A stretch of 64,000 nt of DNA from Variovorax sp. PBL-E5 (GTDB lineage Bacteria; Pseudomonadota; Gammaproteobacteria; Burkholderiales; Burkholderiaceae_C). The position numbers and the translations under genes are program-made. The stretch's first letter is position 1. Each line of letters opens with the position of its first letter. Positions 42,792 to 52,018 of the stretch are shown here, piece after piece. The stretch lies in the NCBI RefSeq assembly GCF_901827185.1, contig NZ_LR594672.1:737540-801539 (forward strand), read 5' to 3'. Below the pieces are notes generated by a model that saw only the letters and a list, made by a program, of their open reading frames with translations, did not search any database and was not told the DNA's origin.

Positions 42792-43091
42792 ATGACAACC
42801 ACTCTTAAAGCCCCCAGTGGGGCAGACGCAGCCATCAAGACGGCCGTACCCCTTGCCATCATCGTTGCGGCGGCATTCGCCATTGGCATAGAGCCGACGA
42901 GCTGGATGTGCATCGTGATGGCGGCGGCTGCTTCGAGCCTGGAAACGGTGGTCACCCATTTCACGCTTGCCCCGCGGCGTGAAGACTATTCCAAACGCAA
43001 GGCGATGGGGTCGTACTACAACCACTTGGCGTCTATCAGTGCGCTCTCCGCAGCCCTCGCGGTTGGCATTGTTTACGCGGTGTGGCCATGA
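42792..43091 (+). CDS. Small membrane protein
   Basis: 99 aa with three hydrophobic segments (about residues 18-33, 38-55 and 80-97). A polar loop (TLAPRREDYSKRKAMGSYYNHLA) lies before the last helix. Transcribed from the promoter at 42696. No family recognised. Confidence 0.6.
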   Translation: MTTTLKAPSGADAAIKTAVPLAIIVAAAFAIGIEPTSWMCIVMAAAASSLETVVTHFTLAPRREDYSKRKAMGSYYNHLASISALSAALAVGIVYAVWP

Positions 43092-43205
43092 ACGTTGGGC
43101 AAGAGAGCCCCGTTCAGGCTCCGGTTTCGCCTGGCCCTGTTCCGTTGGTCGCAGCGCTGAGTTCAACGCGCGCAAGGCTGCACTAGTCCTCTTCTGTCGT
43201 CTCTT

Positions 43206-43239
43206 AAAGCCCTTCTGGCTCTTGCCCGGAGGGCTTTTT
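43206..43239 (+). terminator. Rho-independent terminator
   Basis: AAAGCCCTTC pairs imperfectly with GGAGGGCTTT, then T-run. Confidence 0.8.
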
Positions 43240-43292
43240 GCCGTTGGGCAGCCGTCGACCCGAATAGGACTGAGACGCCATCGCCAAAGAAA

Positions 43293-43324
43293 AGGCCTTC
43301 CAATGCAGTTGCATTGGAAGGCCT
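43293..43324. terminator. Perfect 15-bp-arm hairpin, bidirectional terminator
   Basis: AGGCCTTCCAATGCA and TGCATTGGAAGGCCT, with a 2-base loop, lie between converging genes. Confidence 0.75.
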
Positions 43325-43343
43325 CGAAGGAGGGGGAACCGGG

Positions 43344-43685
43344 TTAGAGTTGCCTCGCAGCTGCCAAGTCGAAGTCGTCTGGCATCGCGAAGTCCGCTGG
43401 TGCGTCGTAGTCATGCGCCTCTTCGAGCTTGCGGCGCCTCTGACGTTCTACATTGCTCTGAGCCAGTTGGGCGGCGTGGTTCACGGGCACTCCTGTTGCC
43501 GCCACCACTCCGCTGGGAGTTGCGGGGTGTGCGTCAGCCATCTGCTCGACCGATTTCGACCTCTTCTGGCGTCGTTCGCATTCTTTCTCTTCGACTTCGT
43601 TGGGATGAAGCGCGTCGAGAATCCCCTGGGCGAAGATGGCGAAGAGGATGGGGGTGGCGATGAGCGCGAGTATCTTCCAATCCAT
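43344..43685 (-). CDS. Single-pass membrane protein
   Basis: 113 aa. N-terminal membrane segment (ILALIATPILFAIFAQGIL, residues 4-22), then a charged helical cytoplasmic part (NEVEEKECERRQKRSKSVEQM) and an Ala/Asp-rich tail. A GTATAGG element lies about 30 bp upstream on this strand. Function unknown. Confidence 0.55.
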   Translation of the reverse strand: MDWKILALIATPILFAIFAQGILDALHPNEVEEKECERRQKRSKSVEQMADAHPATPSGVVAATGVPVNHAAQLAQSNVERQRRRKLEEAHDYDAPADFAMPDDFDLAAARQL

Positions 43686-43884
43686 GTGAGCTCCAAAAAT
43701 GTTGTTGACCTATACCGGATGTAGCGACCACCCCTTCCCAGGGTGTCGGTCGTTATATGGCACTTGCGACGGAGGGTGCTGCCGCTATGGGCAGACCTAA
43801 ATACGGAGTGCTATAGGGGTGAAGTGCTGCTACGGGCGGCCTCGATTATAACACTGCCGACGTACATTTTCAACGCCTAAACAG

Positions 43885-44229
43885 ATGAGACAGAGTTGCA
43901 AGGTGCTGGGTTTGATGACCACGCCTCAAGCGGAGCTTCTGAAGACGCTCTATGAACTGGAGCAGCAATTGCGAGATGGGCGCTACTGGCGGCCCCGGGA
44001 CCTGGGGGCGTTCCGCTCAAGTCACCACGCCATGACCCTGCGTAAGCTGGTCGAGCAAGGCCTGGTTGAGCGACAGGGCGAAAGCGGGAACTTCGGCTAT
44101 CGCATCGCCCAGGCGGGCCGCTCTGCGTGGAACCTGGTGCAGGCCACGAGTAAGTTGCCTTCCGTGGCGTTCATCGGCGGCGCAGCCGTCCAGAGCCGCG
44201 TGATGGACCTGGCCAGATTGGCGGCCTGA
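43885..44229 (+). CDS. Winged-helix (MarR-like) transcription regulator
   Basis: 114 aa; an ATG at 43915 with AAGGTG upstream would give 104 aa. The sequence RPRDLGAFRSSHHAMTLRKLVEQGLVERQGESGNFGYRIAQAGR is a compact winged helix of the kind in MarR/PadR regulators (recognition helix HHAMTLRKLVEQG and the beta wing). An additional C-terminal helical region could dimerise. A TTATAAC promoter-like element lies 35-40 bp upstream; a terminator pair follows. Confidence 0.6.
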   Translation: MRQSCKVLGLMTTPQAELLKTLYELEQQLRDGRYWRPRDLGAFRSSHHAMTLRKLVEQGLVERQGESGNFGYRIAQAGRSAWNLVQATSKLPSVAFIGGAAVQSRVMDLARLAA

Positions 44230-44247
44230 GCCAACTCACCGCACAGG

Positions 44248-44269
44248 AGCCTGGCACCCCAGGCTTTTT
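44248..44269 (+). terminator. Rho-independent terminator
   Basis: AGCCTGG-cacc-CCAGGCT plus T-run. Confidence 0.75.
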
Positions 44270-44297
44270 CGCCGTCTGGGCGCCGTCGGACAATGAA

Positions 44298-44323
44298 AAA
44301 CGCCTGCTGTGATGCAGGCGTTT
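44298..44323. terminator. Terminator between converging genes
   Basis: AAACGCCTGC and GCAGGCGTTT, 10-bp stem. Confidence 0.75.
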
Positions 44324-44334
44324 GGAAGAATGGG

Positions 44335-44541
44335 TCAGAAGCCGGCGAAGCCTCGGTATTCGTCCGAGTCCATACCGCGACCTGCACGCGAAGAGGTTCC
44401 CTGTCCGTGGAGAACGGCGAGGTCTAGCTTCTCGGTCTCAGCGCCTTCGTCGTCACCATCGAGGGAGAACTCCCGTTCGTTCTCGGCCTTTGCGCGGTCT
44501 GCGAAAAGCTGGTTCTCTTTCTTGGGGATGCGTTTTGCCAT
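44335..44541 (-). CDS. Small acidic hydrophilic protein
   Basis: 68 aa, ATG at 44541 with TAGGAG upstream. Highly charged (KKENQLFADRAKAENEREFSLDGDDEGAE), probably disordered. A GCTATAGG promoter-like element lies upstream on this strand. Function unknown. Confidence 0.5.
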   Translation of the reverse strand: MAKRIPKKENQLFADRAKAENEREFSLDGDDEGAETEKLDLAVLHGQGTSSRAGRGMDSDEYRGFAGF

Positions 44542-44613
44542 GATTTGCTCCTATGAGGCAGGTTGTCCTAGCTCCTATAGCGAGTCGGACAAACTGCCTA
44601 AAACGGAGCGAAA

Positions 44614-45495
44614 TCAGCGGCTGGGTGCGGCTTCCCTGCCCGCGCGTCGGGTGCGGACTCGGTCGAGCAACTCGCCTGTCGAGGCTTCCTGCATATGGCC
44701 GAGAAAATCCGCAATCTCCGCGACGTCCGTCCCCATGTCCTTCAACTCCCGTGCCTTCGTCGCTCGGATGAGCCCAGTGCCAAAGTGGCGAACGCCCTCG
44801 CTGCCCTGCGCGGCCAGCGTCACGCGCTTCAGTTGACGCCAAAGCGTCGCATGGTCCATGCACCGTCCAGTCGCATCGGCAACGAACAGGAAGTCAGTCG
44901 GTACGGCGGGCCGGACGGCGAGCCACTCCGTCATCAGCGCCGATGCCTTCGCACTGAGGACAAACTCACGCTCTTTGGCCTTGTGGCCGGCGTTGAGCCA
45001 CCGCGGTGGCGTGCCCCTGAGATTCTCGAGCCTGAGCTCGACGAGTTCGCTGTTCTTGAGGGCAGTTTCACAGAGGAGCATCACTATGGCGGCCAACCGC
45101 ACGCTCTTCCATCCCGAGCAGCTCGCGCGCGCCTCCTCGGTCATCCTGTCGGCCCAGGACCTGCCCAGCATCTCGTGCTCGGGCCTGAAGTCCGGCATGA
45201 ACAGCTTTTCCACTTCCTTGCATTCGTTGCGCAGCGGAAGTCCGCTCTTCTGAAGCGTGTCGTAGGTCCACCGGACCAGGCCGTAAACACGCTTGCGGAC
45301 GGAGTAGTCCCCTGCCCCTTCGAGGGCGCCGACGAGTTGCGCGGCCGACTCAGCGCCGGGGATTGCGGGCCCCGCCGGCGCGGCGGGCGAGGCAAGGCGT
45401 GTCGTGTAGCCGTTCCACATTGACCGATATACGGCCAGGCTGCTCTGGCGGAGCCGTTTTCGAGAGACTTTCAATGCCCATTCAAAGAGGTCCAT
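44614..45495 (-). CDS. Degenerate tyrosine recombinase-like protein
   Basis: 293 aa from the ATG at 45495 (a TTG at 45504 is possible). An N-terminal core-binding domain and a Xer/integrase-like catalytic domain are recognisable (LLCETALKNSELVELRL, LWRQLKRVTLAAQ, IADFLGHMQEAS). Catalytic residues are missing: the box I Arg is Lys in ALKNSEL, and the nucleophilic Tyr after FLGHMQ is absent. It probably cannot cut DNA and may act as a DNA-binding or architectural factor. A 17-bp inverted repeat spans its start. Confidence 0.65.
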   Translation of the reverse strand: MDLFEWALKVSRKRLRQSSLAVYRSMWNGYTTRLASPAAPAGPAIPGAESAAQLVGALEGAGDYSVRKRVYGLVRWTYDTLQKSGLPLRNECKEVEKLFMPDFRPEHEMLGRSWADRMTEEARASCSGWKSVRLAAIVMLLCETALKNSELVELRLENLRGTPPRWLNAGHKAKEREFVLSAKASALMTEWLAVRPAVPTDFLFVADATGRCMDHATLWRQLKRVTLAAQGSEGVRHFGTGLIRATKARELKDMGTDVAEIADFLGHMQEASTGELLDRVRTRRAGREAAPSR

Positions 45496-45496
45496 A

Positions 45497-45578
45497 AAAT
45501 GCAATTAACGCAATTCCAGCGGGACCACTAGTTTACAGCCACTAAGAATTTAGTGTGCTAGTTGCGTTAATTGCATTT
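45497..45578. repeat. 17-bp inverted repeat around the recombinase start
   Basis: AAATGCAATTAACGCAA (45497-45513) and its exact complement at 45562-45578 flank a 48-bp spacer containing a nested CACTAA/TTAGTG hairpin. The left arm abuts the recombinase ATG and the right arm lies in the 3' end of dsbB. Confidence 0.7.
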
Positions 45579-46042
45579 AGACGAAAAAGAGCTGCGACGG
45601 TCAGAAAAAGGCCGCAGGCATAGACCGGAAGAGGCAGGCCGAGGAGGTTGGCCGCGTCCTGAAAGCAATCTCCCATGGGTGCAAAAACGCTCGGCAGCAG
45701 CTCGGCGGTCCAAAGGCTGTCGACCCAGGTGGCTAGGCCTGGGCCGCACGCCGCGTCCTCCGTGGGGGCGGCAACCATCTTGAAGATGTGCCACGTGGCG
45801 AGGGTGAACCCGCCTAGTGAAGCTGCGAATCCAAGCCAGGTGAGTGGCGTCGTGAATCGCTTCTGCAAGGCCATTTGGGCAGCGCCGACCAAGGCAGTCG
45901 CAACGAGCGCCAGGCGCTGGAGTACGCACAAGGGGCAGGGAGCCATGCTAAACCCATATTGCAGCACGAGGGCGAGCGCCAAGGCACCGAGGGAGACGGC
46001 AAGGACGCCGAGCGGGAATCGATTGGTTCGGAGGAATCGCAT
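45542..46042 (-). CDS. dsbB: Disulfide bond formation protein DsbB
   Basis: 166 aa, four membrane segments. The first periplasmic redox pair is CPLC (residues 36-39); the second loop has Cys residues at ACGPG and GDCFQ, which relay electrons from DsbA to quinone. Length and topology fit DsbB. The ATG is directly preceded by GCTATTCAAACC, a leaderless-type promoter layout as at 22821. With the DsbG gene at 27181 it forms a plasmid-encoded disulfide system, although no DsbA or DsbD gene was seen in the window. Confidence 0.88.
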   Translation of the reverse strand: MRFLRTNRFPLGVLAVSLGALALALVLQYGFSMAPCPLCVLQRLALVATALVGAAQMALQKRFTTPLTWLGFAASLGGFTLATWHIFKMVAAPTEDAACGPGLATWVDSLWTAELLPSVFAPMGDCFQDAANLLGLPLPVYACGLFLTVAALFRLNAINATSTLNS

Positions 46043-46083
46043 GGTTTGAATAGCTCGCGACGCTTAAACACCGCAGCGCCACT

Positions 46084-46105
46084 AAGCCCGGCTCGAGCCG
46101 GGCTT
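46084..46105. terminator. Terminator between dsbB and parC remnant
   Basis: AAGCCCGGC-tcga-GCCGGGCTT hairpin. Confidence 0.8.
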
Positions 46106-46121
46106 TATGGGAGGTTGCGGG

Positions 46122-47930
46122 TCAGATGGGCTGGAGAACCGCCTTTTTCGGCAGCTGGGCCCCCTTGCGAGCCCGGTGCAGAACGTGGCGGGTCCAATCG
46201 TCCCCCTTCAGCTTGATATCAACCATTTTTCCGTTCGCCAGGCCCTTGCCCTCGAAAGGAGCGTCAGCCGTATGCAGGAGCGCGGAGAGCTTGTCGTTGC
46301 CCAGCACCATGAGGATGACACCCATTCCACCGGCGGGCAGCGTCTTGACTTCGGCCAGCGGGAAGGCGAGCATCCGCCCGTCCGTTGAACCGCAGACCAC
46401 GAACCCTGTGTCGTCTTGCGGAATTGCGACTGGTGGCATCGGCGCCTCCCCGTCGGCGAGTTTCAGGAACACCTTGCCGGCCTTCTGGCGCGAGGCGAGG
46501 CTCTTGAGCGGTGCAACGTAGCCATTGCCAAGCGCACCAGCGAAGATGAAGCGGTCGTCGTCGGCACCAGCCAGCATCGTGACAACCCGTGCGCCGGCCT
46601 GCAGGTCAATGGAGGCCGAGAGAGGGGCACCCTCGCCGCGGCCGTTCGGAACGCCTCCTGCCGGCAGGCTGTAGGCGCGGCCGTTCGAGTCGAGCAAGTA
46701 AAGCGTCGAAACCGTGCGGGTCTTGACCATCGCGAGAACCGAATCGCCCTGCTTGAGCACATAGGCCTCCGGCGGCACGTCGTGCCCCTTGTAGGCCTTG
46801 AGCCAGAGGTTGCGGGACAGAACGACCGTGATTTCCTCATCCGGCAGGTTCACCGTCGAGGAAACGCCTGCCTCTGCGCGTGCAGCGGGCTGCAGCAGGG
46901 TCCGGCGGTCGTCGCCGTACTTCGCAGCGTCGGCCTTGATTTCAGAGATGACCATGCGGCGCATTGCCGGGTCGGACGCCAACAGCGCCTCGAGCCGCGT
47001 GCGTTCCTTGCGGAGCTCGTCCAGCTCGCTCTCCAGCTTGAAACCTTCCAGCTTGTTGAGCTGCCGCAAGCGCATCTCCAGGATGTCCGTGGTCTGGATG
47101 TCACTCAGGCCAAGCTCCGCCTTCAGTTGAGCCGCCGGGTCGTCCGCTTCTCGGATGATTTTGATGACACGGTCCAGACTCACGAAGACCACCATGCGGC
47201 CCTCGAGGATGTGAATACGCTTGTTCGCTCCGTCCAGTTGGAACTGCGTGCGCCGGCGCACGGTGGTCATCCGGAACTCGGCCCACTCCTTCAGGAGTGC
47301 ATCGATACCCTTCGTCTGAGGCCGGTTGTCGATGCCGATGACGGTCATGTTCACGGTCACCGACGCCTCGAGGCTGGTGTTGGCCAGGAGGAAGGCCATC
47401 ATCTGTTCCTGGTCGACCTTCGAGTTCTTCGGCTCAATCACCAGGCGTACGGGTGCCAGCTTGCCCGACTCGTCGCGAACCGTGTCCAGGAAGTCAAGCG
47501 CGACCTGTTTCAGGTTGGCCTGGCGCTGGTCGATGGTCTTTTTGCCGGCCTTGGGTTGCGGGTTGGTAAGGGTCTCGATTTCCTCCATGATTGTCTTCAC
47601 CGAGACCTGGTAGGGGAGCTGCGAGACGATGACCTGCCACTGCCCACGTGCCAGGTCCTCTCGACTCCACACGGCACGGCAACGCAGGCTTCCGCGACCG
47701 GAGGTGTATGCGGCCTCGATGTCTGCGGCGGAACTGATGACTTGCGCCCCGTCCGGAAAGTCCGGGCCCGGGATGAGCTTCAGAATCTCCGAGACTGTGA
47801 CGTCCGGATTCTCGATGACCGCCACTGCTGCGTTGGCGACCTCTCGCAGATTGTGCGGGAGGATGTCGTTGGCCAGGCCAACCGCAACGCCCTTGGACCC
47901 GTTCAGCAAAGTGAATGGGAGGCGGGCAGG
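46122..47930 (-). pseudogene. parC: DNA topoisomerase IV subunit A (parC) remnant, 5' end deleted
   Basis: Reverse frame of about 600 codons that starts inside the IS boundary at 47931. It begins at the conserved LPFTLLNGSKGVAVGLANDILPHN block (near residue 165 of intact ParC) and continues through the tower, coiled-coil and C-terminal beta-pinwheel repeats. The winged-helix with the DNA-cleaving Tyr and the start are missing, so no active enzyme can be made. It formed an operon with the parE remnant at 50487 on the other side of the insertion. Confidence 0.85.
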
Positions 47931-48020
47931 TGTTGGCGCCGATGGAATATTGACCAGCTGTGCCGGTTGAATTTTGACCAGGGGCTAAGGCTGCCTCCGC
48001 AGGAGGTCAGCTGTGGATAA

Positions 48021-48860
48021 CTATAGAGACGTTCCTGGTTTCTCGCTCCCTTCATTCAAGGGTTGACTGGCTGAAGTCTTGCGCTCCTGCTCCCTGGACT
48101 TGATGCGGCCCTTGGCCTCCTTGGAGCTGTGGCGGAAGCGGTAGGACTCGTTTCCGGTCTCGATGATGTGGCAGTGGTGCGTCAACCGATCGAGCAGCGC
48201 GGTGGTCATCTTGGCGTCCCCGAACACGCTGGACCATTCCGCGAAGGTCAGGTTGGTCGTGATCATCACGCTGGTGTGCTCGTAGAGCTTGGACAGCAGG
48301 TGGAACAGCAAGGCACCACCGGACTGGCTGAACGGCAAGTAGCCCAGTTCGTCCAGAACCACCAGGTCCATGCGCACCAAACTCATGGCAATGCGGCCTG
48401 CGCGACCTTGGGCTTTCTCCTGCTCCAGCGCGTTGACCAGATCCACCGTGGAGTAGAACCGCACCCGCTTGGCGTGCCGGCTCAACCCGGCAATGCCCAG
48501 TGCGGTGGCCAGGTGCGTCTTGCCCGTGCCAGGCCCACCGATCAGCACAGCGTTCTGCGCATCGTCGGTGAAGGACAGGTCTGAGAGTTTCTGGATCAGC
48601 GCCTTGTCCACCTGCGACACCTCGAAGTTGAACCCGGCCAAGTCGCGGTGCATGGGGAAGCGGGCCGACTTCATCTGGTGCGCAATCGAGCGCATCGCCC
48701 GGTCCGCATCTTCGGCTTGCAGCAGATGCTCCACCAGCCAGCGTGAGGCATCCAGCGTCGAGTCCCCACCTTGCTCGACCAGATCCGCCCAGGCCACGGC
48801 CATGCCGTTCAACCTCAATGCCTTGAGCTGCGCGTGAACATCCCGTGTCGTATCACGCAT
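48021..48860 (-). CDS. istB: IS21 helper ATPase IstB
   Basis: 279 aa from the ATG at 48860. IstB is a DnaC-like AAA+ ATPase that assists the IstA transposase; Walker [16 protein letters not shown], Walker [10 protein letters not shown] and [17 protein letters not shown] are present. It overlaps the stop of istA (ATGCGTGA), the usual coupling in this family. The C-terminus is basic and probably binds DNA. Confidence 0.9.
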   Translation of the reverse strand: MRDTTRDVHAQLKALRLNGMAVAWADLVEQGGDSTLDASRWLVEHLLQAEDADRAMRSIAHQMKSARFPMHRDLAGFNFEVSQVDKALIQKLSDLSFTDDAQNAVLIGGPGTGKTHLATALGIAGLSRHAKRVRFYSTVDLVNALEQEKAQGRAGRIAMSLVRMDLVVLDELGYLPFSQSGGALLFHLLSKLYEHTSVMITTNLTFAEWSSVFGDAKMTTALLDRLTHHCHIIETGNESYRFRHSSKEAKGRIKSREQERKTSASQPLNEGSEKPGTSL

Positions 48861-50383
48861 GACGCACCTCCTGATCATCCAGGTGGGTGGGACGCAGCCG
48901 GTCGTACCGCGCTGTGTCGGCCTTGGGCGCCAAGGTCAATTGCAGCGCGGTCTCGGCCTGCATTGGGGTCACCGGGTTGTTCAACCGCGCCAGCACATTG
49001 CGAACGTGCTCCACGCTGATGCTGCCGCTGGGGCCATGCCTTCGAGCACCAGCTCTACAGCCACCAGCACCGCCTCCAAACCCGCCTGCGGAACCACCGC
49101 CAGCACCTGCGCCATGACCCGGTCACCTCCGGCGTGGCGCAACAAAGACTGCCGCAGCCGCAGCAGCGCAGGCGGCAGATCCAGGAAGGGTGTTCCATTG
49201 CGAAGCGCACCCGGCTTGCGCTGCACCAGGTCGATGTAGTGCTGCCAGTCAAAGACGGTCTGTCCACTGCCCGAGAGCCGGGCGTGGCTGGCCACCACCG
49301 CATCCATGGCAGCCACCTCCACCCGCTCCGGATACACCCGGGTGCTCACGATGTGACCCGCCCATTCACACGGCACCGAGTAACGGTTGCGGGCGGCCAC
49401 CACCAGGCAGGTGCTGCTTACCCGGGCCAGGCGCTCCACATAACCATCAAAGAGCGTCGGCATGGACATGAGGTGGCCCCTCTCCAACTCCAGCATCTCA
49501 CCCACGGTGAACTGTCGATGGATCGGGTGCGACGTGTCGGCCCACACCGAGCGGCAACGCTCTGCCAGCCAGGCATTGAGTTCGATGAATGAGCCGAAGC
49601 GCCGGGTGCTCGCCTCGATCCAGATACGCCGGCGGCTGTCCTGCACGTTCTTCTCCACCACCCCTTTCTCCCAACCCGAGGCCACGTTGCAGAAGTCCGG
49701 GTCGAACAGGTAGTGGCTGCACATGGCCGCAAAGCGCGCGTTGACGATGCGCCCCTTGCCCCGCTTGACCTTGTCCACCGCGGTCTTCATGTTGTCGTAG
49801 ATGCCCCGCCGCGCCACCCCGCCAAGCGCCTGGAACGAGCGCGTGTGCGCGTCAAACAGCATCTCGTGCCCCTGGCTGGGATACGCCACCAGCCAGAACG
49901 CTCGGCTGGCACACAGCTTCAAATGCGCGACCTGCACGTTGTAGAACACGCCGCCCACCACCATCGCCTCATCGCTCCAGTCAAACTGGAACGCCTCGCC
50001 CAACTCAAAGCTCAAGGGCACGAACGCCTTGGCCGGACTGCTGTCAGAGCGCGTGCGCCACGCCCGGATGAAGTCCGTGACCGCGCTGTAGCCACCGCGG
50101 TAACCCTGCGCCTGGATCTGGGAGAACAGTGCCCTTGCAGAACGCCGGCTTTGCTTGGGCCGGTGCGCATCGGCCGCCAGCGCCTGGTGCAGCGTGCCCT
50201 CGAACGCCGTGAGCTTGCGCTCAACGACGCGTCGCTCGTACTTCGGAGGCTCATGGCCGGGGCCTTGAGCCATTTCTTGACCGTGTTTCGGGCCAAGCCG
50301 GTTCGCTTGGAAATCTCGCTCAGGGAGAGTTGGTCGCGCAGCTTCATGCGCCTGACCTTGCCAATCATGTCCATGGTGATCAC
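48853..50383 (-). pseudogene. istA: IS21 transposase IstA, interrupted by two frameshifts
   Basis: The N-terminal helix-turn-helix (MIGKVRRMKLRDQLSLSEISKRTGLARNTVKKWLKAP) is in one frame from 50383; the integrase core continues in another frame from about 50270 (GHEPPKYERRVVERKLTAF, then the DDE domain), and the last ~60 residues, to the stop overlapping istB, are in a third (GSISVEHVRNVLARLNNPVTP). Both breaks lie in GCCCC runs and are cured by one extra C. Either two real mutations that inactivate the transposase, or homopolymer undercalls. Confidence 0.75.
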
Positions 50384-50463
50384 CTAATTTCCCTGCTGAA
50401 AGTTTCAGCAGGTCAGTGGAACACCCTGGTCAATTTTCAGTAGGCACTTCGACCTCTAGATGG

Positions 50464-51123
50464 TCAGTTTTCGGTCGGCGTCAACAAATCAGGGCCCTGG
50501 CGAGCGTCCGTGAAGCGCACCTCGAGCCCTGGAAGCAAGACCGCCTTAGTCTTGAGCAGTTCGCGCAGAACCTTGACTGGCAGCTCGGCCGATGTGAAGT
50601 ACTTCGGATTGGGCTTCAGCGTGATTGTCGTGCCCGTCCCCTCTTCCTTCCCGACCATATAGAGTGGCTTCACCACGTCGCCGTCGGCAAAAGAAATCTC
50701 GTGGCGCTTTCCGTCACGAACCACTGAGGCGGTCAGGGACTCACAAAGTGCGTTGGTGACCGAGACGCCCACGCCGTGGAGACCGCCGGCGTAGCTGTAT
50801 GCGCCCCCGGAGGTCTTGTCGAACTTGCCGCCAGAGTACAGGACGGTGAAGATGGCCTGGACGACCGGAATCTTCTTCTCCGGGTGCAGACCGACAGGGA
50901 TGCCGCGACCGTTGTCCGCCACGCGCACGAAGCCCTCCGGCAGCAGTTCAACACTCACCGTCTTCGCGTAGCCAGCGATGGCCTCGTCGATTGCGTTGTC
51001 GATGCACTCCTGCACGATGTGCAAGGGGTCTTCGGTGCGGGTGAACTGGCTTGGACGAAGCTTGACCGGCTCGAGGCCCTCTAAAATTTTTATTGCGGAT
51101 TCGTTGTACTGACGTTGCGTCAT
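50464..51123 (-). pseudogene. parE: DNA topoisomerase IV subunit B (parE) remnant, 3' end deleted
   Basis: 219 codons, of which the last 7 come from the IS end; native sequence stops at 50487. It contains the GHKL ATPase lobe: ECIDNAIDEA (Mg2+ Asn), DNGRGIPVGLHPEKK and SYAGGLHGVGVSVTNAL (ATP lid). The transducer, TOPRIM and C-terminal parts (about 420 residues) are missing, so the protein can at most bind ATP. The promoter with TATAAT (51153-51158) is intact and the fragment could be expressed. Confidence 0.85.
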
Positions 51124-51152
51124 AGGCGATGTGGGCGCGAGATTGGATTTAC

Positions 51153-51158
51153 ATTATA
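51153..51158 (-). promoter_or_regulatory. -10 hexamer TATAAT of parE remnant
   Basis: On the minus strand GCTATAATG lies about 30 bp before the parE ATG. Confidence 0.5.
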
Positions 51159-51403
51159 GCATGCGGCCCTAAAATCGTTATGAGGCGCTGCCGCGTATAA
51201 ACCGAAATCCCTATAGGTTGCTTCGCACGGCACGTTCGGCCACCTTACTCCAGGCCGGCGATTCCCCTCGTCTATCGAGCGCCTCTGTTCGACCTACGAG
51301 GCGAATGGCCCTTCGGGCCATCGGGCCGCCACTTTGCTGGCGCCCTGCCCTGCCGTCCCGCGTTGCCTAAACGCAGGAGTTACATCTGTTTTAGAAGGCA
51401 ATC

Positions 51404-52018
51404 ATGAAGTCAATCAAACTGACGTTTCACGTCGGAATGCTCGCTCTCGCGCTCGTTCTATGTCTCGCCAACGCGCCAGTGCACAGCACATTTGTCGCAA
51501 CTGAGGTGTTCCCGACCGCCCTGGTCGAAGTAAGGGCTCAGGAGGCTAAGCGCGTGGCCGCGGTGGCTGCGGAGCAGCAAGTGCTCGTAGACCACCTGGC
51601 GTCGAAGTACAAGAAGCCTGAAGGGCTCGTAAAGCGCATCGTCTCCAGTGCCTACTCCGAGGCGGTCAAAGTCGGCATGTCCCCGCTGCTGATTCTGGCC
51701 ATCGCCATGAAGGAGTCGAGCCTCGACCCGGCGGCAAGAAGCGGATACGGCGCCGTGGGCCTGATGCAAGTCGTGCCTCGCTTCCACATGGAAAAGATGC
51801 GCTCCAAGCAAGACCCTGAGGTCCTCTTGCGCTCGCCGGAGGTCAATATCCGCGTCGGAACCACCATCCTGGCGGAATACCACGCGCAGCAACGCGGGTC
51901 GCTCACGTCGACCCTGGCAAAGTACTCAGGCAAGGCCCGCGGCTATGCAGAACGTGTTTTCCACTTCCGCAAGGAGCTGGAGACCGTGAAGAACCGCAAG
52001 CCTCTGCTCGACGCCTAG
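51404..52018 (+). CDS. Lytic transglycosylase (SLT domain)
   Basis: 204 aa. An N-terminal signal-anchor segment (VGMLALALVLCLANAPV) leads to the SLT fold: AIAMKESSLDPAARS with the catalytic Glu, GYGAVGLMQVVP, and NIRVGTTILAEYHAQQ. It cleaves glycan strands in the periplasm. Small size and lack of repeats fit plasmid- and secretion-associated transglycosylases (VirB1-like) that open the wall for an envelope machine; no conjugation genes are adjacent in this window. CCTAAACGC, a promoter-like element, lies about 40 bp upstream. Confidence 0.85.
   Translation: MKSIKLTFHVGMLALALVLCLANAPVHSTFVATEVFPTALVEVRAQEAKRVAAVAAEQQVLVDHLASKYKKPEGLVKRIVSSAYSEAVKVGMSPLLILAIAMKESSLDPAARSGYGAVGLMQVVPRFHMEKMRSKQDPEVLLRSPEVNIRVGTTILAEYHAQQRGSLTSTLAKYSGKARGYAERVFHFRKELETVKNRKPLLDA

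Larger units (their letters stand above)
47931..50486 (-). mobile_element. IS21-family insertion sequence
   Basis: Inverted ends match: TGTTGGCGCCGAT at 47931 and TGTTGACGCCGAC read inward from 50486, each followed by a second internal TGACCA-containing repeat, as in IS21 elements. istA and istB lie between. Flanking bases (GCAGG left, AATCA right) share no target duplication, consistent with a deletion next to the element. Confidence 0.85.
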
